DNA of 13,907 nt, taken from the NCBI GenBank assembly GCA_039807745.1, contig JBDHRV010000095.1, forward strand, positions 1-13,907. Direction: 5' to 3'. The position numbers were made by a program, and so were the translations under genes. Source of the DNA: JAEUMW01 sp039807745 (GTDB taxonomy: Bacteria > Pseudomonadota > Gammaproteobacteria > Burkholderiales > JAEUMW01). The notes beneath the pieces were generated by a model. The model saw only the letters and a list, made by a program, of their open reading frames with translations, had not been told where the DNA came from and ran no database searches. Shown one piece after another: positions 1 to 7,459 of the stretch (its first letter is position 1; each line of letters begins with the position of its first letter).

Positions 1-50
<50 letters not shown>

Positions 51-170
51 GGTCCCTGATCGTCCGGTCTCATCTTTTCCTGAAGTACTCTTGCCAGAGC
101 TGGCGCGGTCGATTCGCGTCGTCCACTGCGCGCGGCGAGCGTATCCCAATCCAACCAGGAGCCCCGCGAC

Positions 171-950
171 ATGCCGCTCGTCCTTACCGAGAAACGCGAC
201 GATATCGGTCTTATCACTCTCGACCATCCGCAGAAGCGCAACGCGCTGAGCGAGTCGCTGGTGGAGGACTTCATGGCAGCACTCGCGACGCTGCGCGCAC
301 AGGCAGCACGCGTTGTCGTGCTGCGCGCTCAGCCGGGGGAGAAGGTGTGGTCGGCTGGCCACGACGTGAACGAGCTGCCCGAATCGCAGCGCGATCCGCT
401 CGGTTGGGACGATCCGCTGCGCCAACTCGTGCGCGGCATCCAGACCTTGCCGGCGCCGGTCATCGCCATGATCGAAGGCACCGTCTGGGGAGGCGCCTGT
501 GAGCTCGCGCTCGCATGTGATCTCATCGTCGCCACGCCGGCAACGACGTTTGCACTCACGCCCGCGAAGTTGGGCGTGCCCTACAATGTGTCGGGCATGG
601 TCAACTTTCTGAACGCCGCGAACCTTCACGTCATGAAGGAGATGGCGTTCACGGCGCAGCCCATGGGTGCCGAGCGAGCCGAGCGCCTCGGCATGGTCAA
701 CCACGTGGTGCCAAGCGCCGAGCTCGAATCGTTCACGTTCGAACTCGCGCGTCAGATGGCACACAACGCGCCGCTCAGCGTGGCCGTGATGAAGGAGCAG
801 TTGCGTATCCTGTCGAGCGCGCGCCCCATGTCGCCCGAGGGTTTCGAGCGCGTGCAGGGATTGCGCCGTGTGGTTTATGACAGCGAGGACTACCAGGAAG
901 GCATCCGCGCCTTCAAGGAAAAACGCAAACCAGACTTCAGAGGTCGTTAA
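171..950 (+). CDS. scpB: Methylmalonyl-CoA decarboxylase, ScpB/YgfG type (crotonase superfamily)
   Basis: Likely decarboxylates (R)-methylmalonyl-CoA to propionyl-CoA in the cytoplasm. The 259-residue protein is close to E. coli ScpB (261 residues) along its whole length, as judged from memory of that sequence: for example SAGHD at 61-65, DDPLRQ at 80-85, EGTVWGGA at 102-109, LGVPYN at 134-139 and YDSEDYQEG near the C terminus. H64, G108 and Y138 line up with E. coli H66, G110 and Y140, the proposed active-site residues. An AGGAG ribosome site at 157-161 sits 9 bases before the ATG. The gene stands alone: the mutase and G-protein chaperone that accompany scpB in E. coli are not beside it. A generic enoyl-CoA hydratase is the alternative, but the WGG and VPYN context favours the decarboxylase. 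Confidence 0.87.
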   Translation: MPLVLTEKRDDIGLITLDHPQKRNALSESLVEDFMAALATLRAQAARVVVLRAQPGEKVWSAGHDVNELPESQRDPLGWDDPLRQLVRGIQTLPAPVIAMIEGTVWGGACELALACDLIVATPATTFALTPAKLGVPYNVSGMVNFLNAANLHVMKEMAFTAQPMGAERAERLGMVNHVVPSAELESFTFELARQMAHNAPLSVAVMKEQLRILSSARPMSPEGFERVQGLRRVVYDSEDYQEGIRAFKEKRKPDFRGR

Positions 951-1028
951 CCCGGTCGTTGCTGCGGGTACCCGGGTGCCGTGATCGATCGGGATCATGG
1001 CCGCAGTCCGCCTCTACCCCGGACGCGA

Positions 1029-1034
1029 TAGAAT
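1029..1034 (+). promoter_or_regulatory. Candidate -10 box (TAGAAT) upstream of surE
   Basis: TAGAAT matches the sigma-70 -10 consensus at five of six bases and lies 32 bases before the surE ATG, in the 116-base gap after scpB. No convincing -35 element is seen 16-18 bases upstream (the region is C-rich). The same 8-mer TAGAATCA recurs in two other intergenic regions of this window, which is the main reason to list it. It would drive the surE-pcm-nlpD-rpoS operon. Confidence 0.35.
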
Positions 1035-1066
1035 CATGGTTTGCGAATTGCAGTGCCGTCCCGCCC

Positions 1067-1807
1067 ATGCGCATCCTCCTCTCCAACGACGACGGTTACT
1101 TCGCGCCCGGGCTTGCGGCGCTGGCGGAGGCCTTGTCGCCGTTCGGCGAGGTGGTCGTGGTGGCGCCGGAACGGGATCGTAGCGGTGCCAGCAATTCGCT
1201 CACCCTCGATCGACCGCTGACGGTGCGCAAGACCGCGAACGGGTTCAGTTACGTGAACGGCACGCCCACCGACTGCGTCCACCTTGCGGTCACCGGCCTG
1301 CTCGAACACCTGCCGGACATGGTCGTCTCCGGCATCAACGAGGGGGCGAACATGGGCGACGACACGATCTACTCGGGTACCGTCGCCGCGGCCACGGAAG
1401 GCTTCCTGCTCGGCATCCCGTCCTTTGCCGTGTCGCTCACGAGCAAATCCGGCCGCCATTACGCGACGGCGGCTCGCATCGCCGCGCAAATGGTGGAGCG
1501 CTTCCGCGTCGACCCGATCCCGCAGCCGGTGCTGCTGAATGTCAACGTGCCGGACGTCCCGTTCGAAGCGCTTGCCGGTCTCTCCATCACGCGTCTCGGC
1601 AAGCGGCACAAGGCGCAGCCAGCGGTTTTGTCGCGTGACCCGCGGGACAACGTCGTGTATTGGGTAGGCGCCGCCGGCAATGCGCAGGACGACGGGGAAG
1701 GCACCGACTTCCACGCCGTGGCGCAGAACCGCGTGTCCGTCACGCCGCTGCAGATGGATCTCACGCACTTCGCGCAGCTCGAAGCCGTGCGCGCATGGCT
1801 CGCATGA
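1067..1807 (+). CDS. surE: 5'/3'-nucleotidase SurE (stationary-phase survival protein)
   Basis: A metal-dependent phosphatase acting on nucleoside monophosphates, and in E. coli also on exopolyphosphate; cytoplasmic. The 246-residue product starts MRILLSNDDG, the family hallmark, which fixes the start even though an in-frame TTG exists at 959. Expected metal ligands are D8, D9, S39 (in RSGASNSLT) and N91 (in SGIN). GTPTDC (65-70), IYSGTVAAA and the NVNVPD segment are also family-typical. Length matches E. coli SurE (253). There is no clear Shine-Dalgarno site before the ATG. The stop codon overlaps the pcm start by four bases (ATGA at 1804-1807), which suggests translational coupling. It is the first gene of the proteobacterial surE-pcm-nlpD-rpoS operon. 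Confidence 0.96.
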   Translation: MRILLSNDDGYFAPGLAALAEALSPFGEVVVVAPERDRSGASNSLTLDRPLTVRKTANGFSYVNGTPTDCVHLAVTGLLEHLPDMVVSGINEGANMGDDTIYSGTVAAATEGFLLGIPSFAVSLTSKSGRHYATAARIAAQMVERFRVDPIPQPVLLNVNVPDVPFEALAGLSITRLGKRHKAQPAVLSRDPRDNVVYWVGAAGNAQDDGEGTDFHAVAQNRVSVTPLQMDLTHFAQLEAVRAWLA

Positions 1808-2460
1808 ACGGACTCGACGCGGGCATCGGCATGACGTCGCAGCGCACGCGACTGCGCATGGTGGAACGCCTGCGCGAGCGCGGCGTGAAAGACGAGATCG
1901 TGCTCACAGCGATGGCGGAGATTGCACGTCACAAGTTCGTCGATGAAGCGCTCGCGAGCCGGGCCTATGAGGACATCGCGCTGCCCATCGGCTTCGGCCA
2001 GACCATCTCGAGTCCGTATGTCGTCGCACGCATGATCGAAATCGCGCGCGGCGGCGCGGCGCTCGCGCGCGTGCTCGACATCGGCACCGGCTGCGGTTAT
2101 CAGGCGGCGGTGCTGTCGCGCATCGCGCGCGAAGTGTACTCCGTCGAGCGCCTCGCCCCGCTCGCCACGAAGGCGCGCGTGAGGCTGCGGGGGCTGCGCA
2201 TCCACAACGTGAAGCTGCGCCACGGTGACGGGCACCGCGGGCTCGCCGAGGCCGCGCCCTTCGACGCCGTGGTCATGGCTGCGGCGGCCACCCACGTGCC
2301 CGAGGCGCTGCTCGCGCAGATCGCAACGGGTGGGCGGCTCGTGTTTCCGCTGGGCACCCGCGAACAGCGGCTCTGCTGTATCACCCGGACCTCGCGCGGG
2401 TACGACGAAGCGGTCCTGGATGAGGTGAAGTTCGTGCCGCTGCTGCCGGGGACTGCCTAG
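1804..2460 (+). CDS. pcm: Protein-L-isoaspartate O-methyltransferase (PCMT)
   Basis: Methylates L-isoaspartyl residues in aged proteins from S-adenosylmethionine, starting their repair to aspartate; cytoplasmic. The 218-residue product carries the PCMT signature ALPIGFGQTISSPYVVARM at 59-77, the SAM motif I VLDIGTGCGYQ at 90-100, the following YSVER (112-116), and RHGDG at 139-143. The C terminus FVPL matches the family. The start at 1804 overlaps the surE stop; 1795 and 1831 (residue 10, MTSQRTR) are alternatives, and 1831 would be closer to the E. coli protein length (208). The nlpD start follows the stop after only two bases. Confidence 0.95.
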   Translation: MNGLDAGIGMTSQRTRLRMVERLRERGVKDEIVLTAMAEIARHKFVDEALASRAYEDIALPIGFGQTISSPYVVARMIEIARGGAALARVLDIGTGCGYQAAVLSRIAREVYSVERLAPLATKARVRLRGLRIHNVKLRHGDGHRGLAEAAPFDAVVMAAAATHVPEALLAQIATGGRLVFPLGTREQRLCCITRTSRGYDEAVLDEVKFVPLLPGTA

Positions 2461-2462
2461 AC

Positions 2463-3554
2463 ATGCCGCTTTCGCTACATACGAGAACGCTTCGCCTGCT
2501 CGCTGTACTGTCGGCGATGGCCATCGTCCTGCTCGGTGCCGGTTGCGAGACATCGCCGCCGCGCAAGGCGCCCGTCATCGAGCGAGGCAGTGCCGCCAAG
2601 ATTACGCCGCGCAAGCCGACCGCACCCGACACGCGGCCCGAGTACTACACGGTGAAAAAGGGCGACACGCTGCATTCGATCGCACTGGACCAGGGTCTCG
2701 ACTACCGCGATCTCGCGGCGTGGAACGGTATCACCGATCCGAATCGGATTTCGGTCGATCAGCAGCTGCGGCTGCGTCCGCCCGGCGTGCCGTCCGCCGA
2801 AGCCGCCGGCGCGGCCGCGGCCCCGCTCGTGACCGCCCCGCCAGCCGAGGGCAAACCGCTGGCGCTGGAGCCCGCCGGGACAATCCCCGGGCCAGTCGAG
2901 CCGCGGCCGGCGGAGCCGGGCTTGTCCGCACCGCTCGTCAAGGCACCCAAGGCCCAGCGCCTGCCGTATTCGGAGGCGGCGCTGAACGACCTAAAGGGCG
3001 CCCCATCGCCGTTTGCCACCCCGGCAGCGATCGCGGCTGCGGCCTCACCGTCGTTCAAGCCGGGCAGCCAGGACGCGGCGAAGCAGGAGGCTGCACGCGA
3101 GCCGTCGAAGACGGATCTGGCGAAGGTCGATCCCAAGCCGGAGCCCGCGCCTGAGCAGCAGACTGGCGACGACGAAGATCGGGTGAACTGGTCGTGGCCG
3201 GCGACGGGGAAGGTGGTCACTTCGTATTCCGAGGCGGCGAACCTGAAGGGCATCGGCATCGGCGGCAAAGCAGGTCAGCCGGTGCTCGCGAGCGCATCCG
3301 GCAAGGTCGTATACGCGGGCAGCGGGTTGCGCGGTTACGGCAAACTCGTCATCATCAAGCACAACAAGAGCTATCTGAGCGTCTACGCGCACAACAGTGA
3401 GATTCTCGTGAAGGAAGGCCAGAGCGTCGCGAAGGGGCAGAAGATCGCCGAGATGGGCAATACCGACGCCGATCAGGTCAAGCTCCACTTCGAGATCAGG
3501 CGACAGGGCAAGCCGGTCGATCCGCTCAAGTACCTGCCGGCCGCAAAGGGATGA
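2463..3554 (+). CDS. nlpD: NlpD-like lipoprotein: LysM plus degenerate LytM (M23) domain, amidase activator
   Basis: Predicted outer-membrane lipoprotein that activates a periplasmic N-acetylmuramoyl-L-alanine amidase during daughter-cell separation. In order: signal sequence with lipobox LGAGC (C28); LysM peptidoglycan-binding domain at about 61-105; Pro/Ala-rich linker at about 106-240; LytM/M23 domain at about 243-358. The M23 zinc site is mostly lost: the first His/Asp motif reads KGIGIGG (Asp replaced by G265), and the HxH motif reads KLH (K340 for the first His). Only H310 (YAHN) and H342 remain. This is the pattern expected of a non-enzymatic activator, as in E. coli NlpD. The gene starts two bases after pcm, and its stop overlaps the rpoS start. 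Confidence 0.93.
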   Translation: MPLSLHTRTLRLLAVLSAMAIVLLGAGCETSPPRKAPVIERGSAAKITPRKPTAPDTRPEYYTVKKGDTLHSIALDQGLDYRDLAAWNGITDPNRISVDQQLRLRPPGVPSAEAAGAAAAPLVTAPPAEGKPLALEPAGTIPGPVEPRPAEPGLSAPLVKAPKAQRLPYSEAALNDLKGAPSPFATPAAIAAAASPSFKPGSQDAAKQEAAREPSKTDLAKVDPKPEPAPEQQTGDDEDRVNWSWPATGKVVTSYSEAANLKGIGIGGKAGQPVLASASGKVVYAGSGLRGYGKLVIIKHNKSYLSVYAHNSEILVKEGQSVAKGQKIAEMGNTDADQVKLHFEIRRQGKPVDPLKYLPAAKG

Positions 3555-4492
3555 TGACGGCAGGCGCCTTCTTGCCGGGAGACGAGGAGTCGTTCGAGGA
3601 GGCACCCCTGCTCCTGGAAGAGGATGCGCCCGCCCTCGACGTCGAGAGCGCGGCCAGCGATCTGCTCTCGGACGTCATGCAGCTCTACCTGAACGAAATC
3701 GGCCATAACGCGCTGCTCTCCCCGGAAGAAGAGCTGCGGTATGCACGGCTTGCCAGGCAGAGCGACTTCCACGCGCGGCAGACCATGATCGAGCACAACC
3801 TGCGGCTCGTGGTGAACATCGCGAAGCACTACGTGAACCGCGGCGTGGCGCTGCCCGACCTGATCGAGGAGGGCAATCTCGGGCTCATCCACGCATTGGA
3901 GAAGTTCGATCCCGAGCGCGGCTTCCGTTTCTCCACGTATGCCACATGGTGGATCCGCCAGAGCATCGAGCGGGCGATCATGAACCAGTCCCGCACTATC
4001 CGCCTGCCAGTGCACGTCATCAAGGAGCTCAACGCGGTGCTGCGCGCGACGCGCTACCTCGAGACGCACGGCGATCGCGAGCCGACGGTGGAAGACGTGG
4101 CGCATCTTACCGGCCGCAAGCCGGGCGAAGTGCGCCGGGTGCTCGCGCTGAACGAGCGCATGACCTCGCTCGACGCGCCGCTCGACGTCGACCCGATGCT
4201 CTCCATCGGCGAGTCGGTGCCGGACGACATCACGTTGCACCCGGACCAGCGTCTGGAGTACGCGGAGACCGAGTGGCAGGTGCGGGAGTGGCTCGCGCAG
4301 CTCAACGACAAGCAGCGGCGGGTCATCGAGTGCCGCTACGGCGTGAACGGAGCCGAGATCCTGACCCTCGATCAACTGGCGGAGGACCTGAATCTCACCC
4401 GCGAGCGTGTGCGGCAGATCCAGATCGAAGCACTGCACAGCTTGCGCCGCATCATCAAGCGACAGGGCGTGTCGCGGGACGCGCTGCCGTAA
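3551..4492 (+). CDS. rpoS: RNA polymerase sigma factor RpoS (sigma-38)
   Basis: The master sigma factor of stationary phase and general stress. The 313-residue product has an acidic N terminus (11-32), region 1.2 from about 42 (VMQLYLNEIG), region 2 at about 78-148 (DLIEEGNLGL, FDPERGFRFSTYATWWIRQ), region 3 at about 157-235, and region 4 with its helix-turn-helix at about 271-291 (LTLDQLAEDL, LTRERVRQIQ). It lacks the very long region 1.1 and non-conserved insert of RpoD; together with its place behind nlpD this identifies RpoS (E. coli 330 residues). The start is within ATGATG: 3551 overlaps the nlpD stop by four bases, and 3554 is the alternative. AAAGGG at 3545-3550 abuts the start. The next gene converges after 12 bases, with no terminator hairpin I can support. 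Confidence 0.95.
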   Translation: MMTAGAFLPGDEESFEEAPLLLEEDAPALDVESAASDLLSDVMQLYLNEIGHNALLSPEEELRYARLARQSDFHARQTMIEHNLRLVVNIAKHYVNRGVALPDLIEEGNLGLIHALEKFDPERGFRFSTYATWWIRQSIERAIMNQSRTIRLPVHVIKELNAVLRATRYLETHGDREPTVEDVAHLTGRKPGEVRRVLALNERMTSLDAPLDVDPMLSIGESVPDDITLHPDQRLEYAETEWQVREWLAQLNDKQRRVIECRYGVNGAEILTLDQLAEDLNLTRERVRQIQIEALHSLRRIIKRQGVSRDALP

Positions 4493-4504
4493 CGCGCGCG
4501 GCGA

Positions 4505-6463
4505 CTAGACGCGAAACTGCGCGACCAACGCTTTCAGGCGCGCCAGATCGTCCAGCTGCGCCGTTCTGCCGTAGCGCAGCCGCACGTAGAGCTCACCGAT
4601 CGCTCGCACTTCCGCCGCAACCTGAGGGAACTCGCGCTCGATGCGCTGGGCGTAGTCGCGGGGTCCTTCGGTCGGGCGGCGTGCCGCGCCGCGCCGCGCG
4701 AGCTTGCCACAGAAACGCTGCCATGCCCGTTGCACCGGATCGTCGCGTTGCGCGCGCAGGTTGAAGAACAGGAGGGCGGTGAGCGCGACGAGCACGAACC
4801 CGGACAGGCCGAGCAGCGCCATCGCCATCGTGCGCCAGGTGGCGTCGTCGAACCCGACCCGCGCCAGGAGACTGCGCTGGTGCTCCGGGTTGTACCCCAG
4901 CACCCACTGATTCCACGCGTTCGCGATGGCGTCCCAACGGTACAGCGCGTGCCGCAGCCAGGCGACATCGTCCCGCGCGAGCAACGGCACCGGGTCGTCG
5001 TCGGGAACCGCGGCGGCCAGACCTTCCATCAGCCGCTGCGGGGATACCGTGGCGGTGGGATCGACCCGCACCCATCCCTGACCGGTCAGCCAGACCTCCG
5101 CCCAGGCGTGGGCATCGGCTTGGCGCACGATGACGTAGTCGCCCACCGGATTGAGGCTGCCCCCGTGATAACCGGTCAGCACTCGGGCCGGCACCCCCGC
5201 CGCGCGCATGAGGAATACGAACGCCGAGGCGAAATGCTCGCAGAACCCGCGCTGGGTCTGGAACAGGAACTCGTCGACCGGATCGTTGCCGAGCAGCGGC
5301 GGGCTCAACGTGTAGAAGAACGAGCGGCGCGCGAAGAACTCCAGCGTGGCTTGCAGCACTTCCTCATCGCTGGCCGATTCCGCGCGGATACGCTCGGCCA
5401 GCGCGCGGGCGCGCGGTGCAACGGCCGGCGGCAGCTGTAGCGCACGCTCGCGGACTTCGGGTGCGAGCCTGTCCGGCGCGCTGCGGTACGACAGATAGGA
5501 CATCATTTCGTAGCGCTTGCGCTCGCGCAGCGGCTTCGCCTGCAGGATCTGAAAATCGGGGGTGATGCGGCTCGCATCGGGTGCGAGTGCCGGGAGGTCG
5601 AGCGCAAAGAGCCAATTCTGTTGATGCGCTTCCACCGTCACCGCGTACCGGGTGGCATCGCCCGCCGCGACCAACTGCGGGACCGGCCCCGGGATCGGCG
5701 CTCCGGCACGCCATGCCTTGCCATCGAAATCCCACAGCACGGGTCCGCGCCAATACAGCAGAGCGCGATTCGGCGGCTCGCCTTCGAAGCGGGCGCGGAA
5801 GGCGACTGCGTCCGAGAGGCTCAGGTTGGAAAGGCTGCCGGGCGCCATCGTGTCCGACAACCCGGTGCTGCCTGCATAGCTGTCCTGCGGCAGCCCCCAC
5901 AGCGGCGCTTGCATACGTGGAAAGAACAGGAACATCACGAGCATCAGCGGTACCGCCTGGGTGAGCAGCAGCCCGGAGGTGCGGATCGCGGATTTCCACG
6001 CCTGCTGCGGTGCGCGCTGCTGGAATCCAACCATGGTCATGGTGATGAGCCAGACCACGGTGATCATGTAGGCGGCGGTGGCGACCGTCTGCGAATAGAG
6101 CAAGTGCGTGATGAGCAGCAGATAGGAGAGGAAGACCACCATGATCGCGTCGCGGCGGCCATTCATCTCCAGCAGCTTGAGGGCGAGCATGAGGACGAGC
6201 AGGGTGACGCCCGCGTCGCGACCGAAGAGACTGCGGTAGTGAAAGAAGATGCCGACCGAGCCGGCAATGGTGAACAGGCTCAGCAGCCAGCGGTTGGGCA
6301 GCCTCAGGTCGCGATGCAACAGGTAGACGCGCCACAGCCAGAGCGAGGCGGCGAGCAGCAGCACCCACTTCGGCAGGTGGACGGCGTGCGGTGCCGCGGC
6401 GAGCAGCACCGCGAACAGCAGCGAGTAGACGCTGAACACCTGCAACGGGGTGCCCGCCGTCAT
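4505..6463 (-). CDS. tgpA: TgpA-like membrane transglutaminase (DUF3488 / transglutaminase core / DUF4129)
   Basis: An inner-membrane protein with a periplasmic transglutaminase-like domain. The 652-residue product has about six to seven hydrophobic segments between 10 and 182, a soluble region, the papain-like core at about 360-475, one further membrane helix at about 548-568 and a DUF4129-like cytoplasmic tail. The catalytic triad is intact: C408 in RGFCEHFA, H452 in AHAWAEVW and D468 in VDPT. This closely parallels Pseudomonas aeruginosa TgpA in length and residue spacing. Its substrate is not established here; crosslinking or another acyl transfer on envelope proteins is inferred from the family. 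The ATG overlaps the stop of the DUF58 gene by four bases, so it is the last gene of a moxR-DUF58-tgpA operon. Confidence 0.9.
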   Translation of the reverse strand: MTAGTPLQVFSVYSLLFAVLLAAAPHAVHLPKWVLLLAASLWLWRVYLLHRDLRLPNRWLLSLFTIAGSVGIFFHYRSLFGRDAGVTLLVLMLALKLLEMNGRRDAIMVVFLSYLLLITHLLYSQTVATAAYMITVVWLITMTMVGFQQRAPQQAWKSAIRTSGLLLTQAVPLMLVMFLFFPRMQAPLWGLPQDSYAGSTGLSDTMAPGSLSNLSLSDAVAFRARFEGEPPNRALLYWRGPVLWDFDGKAWRAGAPIPGPVPQLVAAGDATRYAVTVEAHQQNWLFALDLPALAPDASRITPDFQILQAKPLRERKRYEMMSYLSYRSAPDRLAPEVRERALQLPPAVAPRARALAERIRAESASDEEVLQATLEFFARRSFFYTLSPPLLGNDPVDEFLFQTQRGFCEHFASAFVFLMRAAGVPARVLTGYHGGSLNPVGDYVIVRQADAHAWAEVWLTGQGWVRVDPTATVSPQRLMEGLAAAVPDDDPVPLLARDDVAWLRHALYRWDAIANAWNQWVLGYNPEHQRSLLARVGFDDATWRTMAMALLGLSGFVLVALTALLFFNLRAQRDDPVQRAWQRFCGKLARRGAARRPTEGPRDYAQRIEREFPQVAAEVRAIGELYVRLRYGRTAQLDDLARLKALVAQFRV

Positions 6464-7428
6464 GCTGCCTCCGGGTCGGCGTCGAATCTGGCGAGCGCCT
6501 CGAGGCAGCGCTGACTATGCTTTTCCCCGGCGCTCGGCGGAATACGGCGCGCGGGCAGCCGCAGTCCGTAGCAGACGCCGCCGCGATCGGCCTGCAGCAC
6601 CCAGTTCGCGAGCCGCGAGAGCCGCGCCTCGACGCCCAGGTGCGCGGGGAGATCGTCCCAGTCGAGCCACATCTCGTCCTGGGCTTGCCCCGCGAACTGC
6701 TTGGTGAGAAGCGTCTCGCCCCGCATCGACGCCTTCCACGCGATGCGCCGCGGCGAGTCGCCGGGCTGATAGGGCTTCAGGCCAACGAAATCCTCGTCGC
6801 CCGAGCCGGCGGGCGCGAGCTCGCCCAATTGCGCGTAGCGTGCCGAAGGCGGCAGCGGGGCGTCGTCGGGTCGCGGATAGACGAGGCAGGTCGCCTCCAG
6901 TTCGATCGGCGACCAGGCGAAGAAGAGACCGATCGGGTAGCGCGTGAAAAGCGTGAAGCGACCGGCGCGGAGCACACCGCGCCGGGTGGTGGGAAGACGC
7001 AGCTCGAGGGTGGCCTGGCTGCCGGATGGGATGTCGGCGAAACCCTGCTCCTCGCGTTGGCGCGCGAGCCCGACGGAGAAGCGCGACTGCCGCGACGGGT
7101 TGTCGAGGTGTACCGGGAAGCGCGCGGTGTCGCCGGCGAACACCGGCTCGGCGCGGGCGAGGCTGACACGCAGCTCGGCCAGATTCCGGTAGGCGTGCAG
7201 GATCGACACGATCGCCACCGAACCGAGCAGAAACGTGAGCACGAAACCGAGGGACAAGCCGTAGCTCACCGATCCCGCCAGCATGACCAGCAGCACCGGA
7301 GCGAAGGCGAAGCCGTACTTCGTCGGCAGGATGAAGATGCGGCGCTGGGTCAGGGTCAGCGGTGCGGCTTGCGGACGCCTGGAACGGGCGAGCCAGTCCT
7401 CGATGAAGGGCTTGACGATCTCGATCAA
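6460..7428 (-). CDS. DUF58 domain protein, partner of MoxR ATPase
   Basis: A 322-residue membrane-anchored DUF58 protein. Two adjacent hydrophobic segments lie at about 38-56 and 58-78, followed by a soluble domain. The DUF58 signature is clear at about 211-245: DEDFVGLKPYQPGD, then RRIAWKASMR. It corresponds to the gene between moxR and tgpA in Pseudomonas (the PA2873-PA2875 order). Proteins of this family are thought to work with MoxR ATPases in assembling or activating membrane or metal-containing complexes; the exact role is unknown. The reading frame begins at a TTG codon, and no internal Met precedes the conserved sequence, so TTG is probably the true start. The start is 31 bases after the moxR stop, and its own stop overlaps the tgpA ATG. 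Confidence 0.88.
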   Translation of the reverse strand: MIEIVKPFIEDWLARSRRPQAAPLTLTQRRIFILPTKYGFAFAPVLLVMLAGSVSYGLSLGFVLTFLLGSVAIVSILHAYRNLAELRVSLARAEPVFAGDTARFPVHLDNPSRQSRFSVGLARQREEQGFADIPSGSQATLELRLPTTRRGVLRAGRFTLFTRYPIGLFFAWSPIELEATCLVYPRPDDAPLPPSARYAQLGELAPAGSGDEDFVGLKPYQPGDSPRRIAWKASMRGETLLTKQFAGQAQDEMWLDWDDLPAHLGVEARLSRLANWVLQADRGGVCYGLRLPARRIPPSAGEKHSQRCLEALARFDADPEAA

Positions 7429-7459
7429 GGGCTCGGCCCCGCGGTGACGGAGGGATCCG

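Noticed and set aside
965..974. Perfect 10-base palindrome CGGGTACCCG after scpB
   Set aside because: It has no loop and no following T-tract, so it is not a terminator; a single GC-rich palindrome is weak evidence for an operator.
959..1066. N-terminal extension of SurE from an in-frame TTG
   Set aside because: The family starts exactly at MRILLSNDDG, and the extension would cover the intergenic region with the candidate -10 box.
2040..2075. Short CG-rich run of alternating GCG inside pcm
   Set aside because: It is explained by Ala/Arg codons in a high-GC gene; no tandem repeat extends beyond it.
4478..4520. Possible terminator between convergent rpoS and tgpA
   Set aside because: Only a weak GCCG/CGGC pairing is possible, with a long loop and no T-tract.
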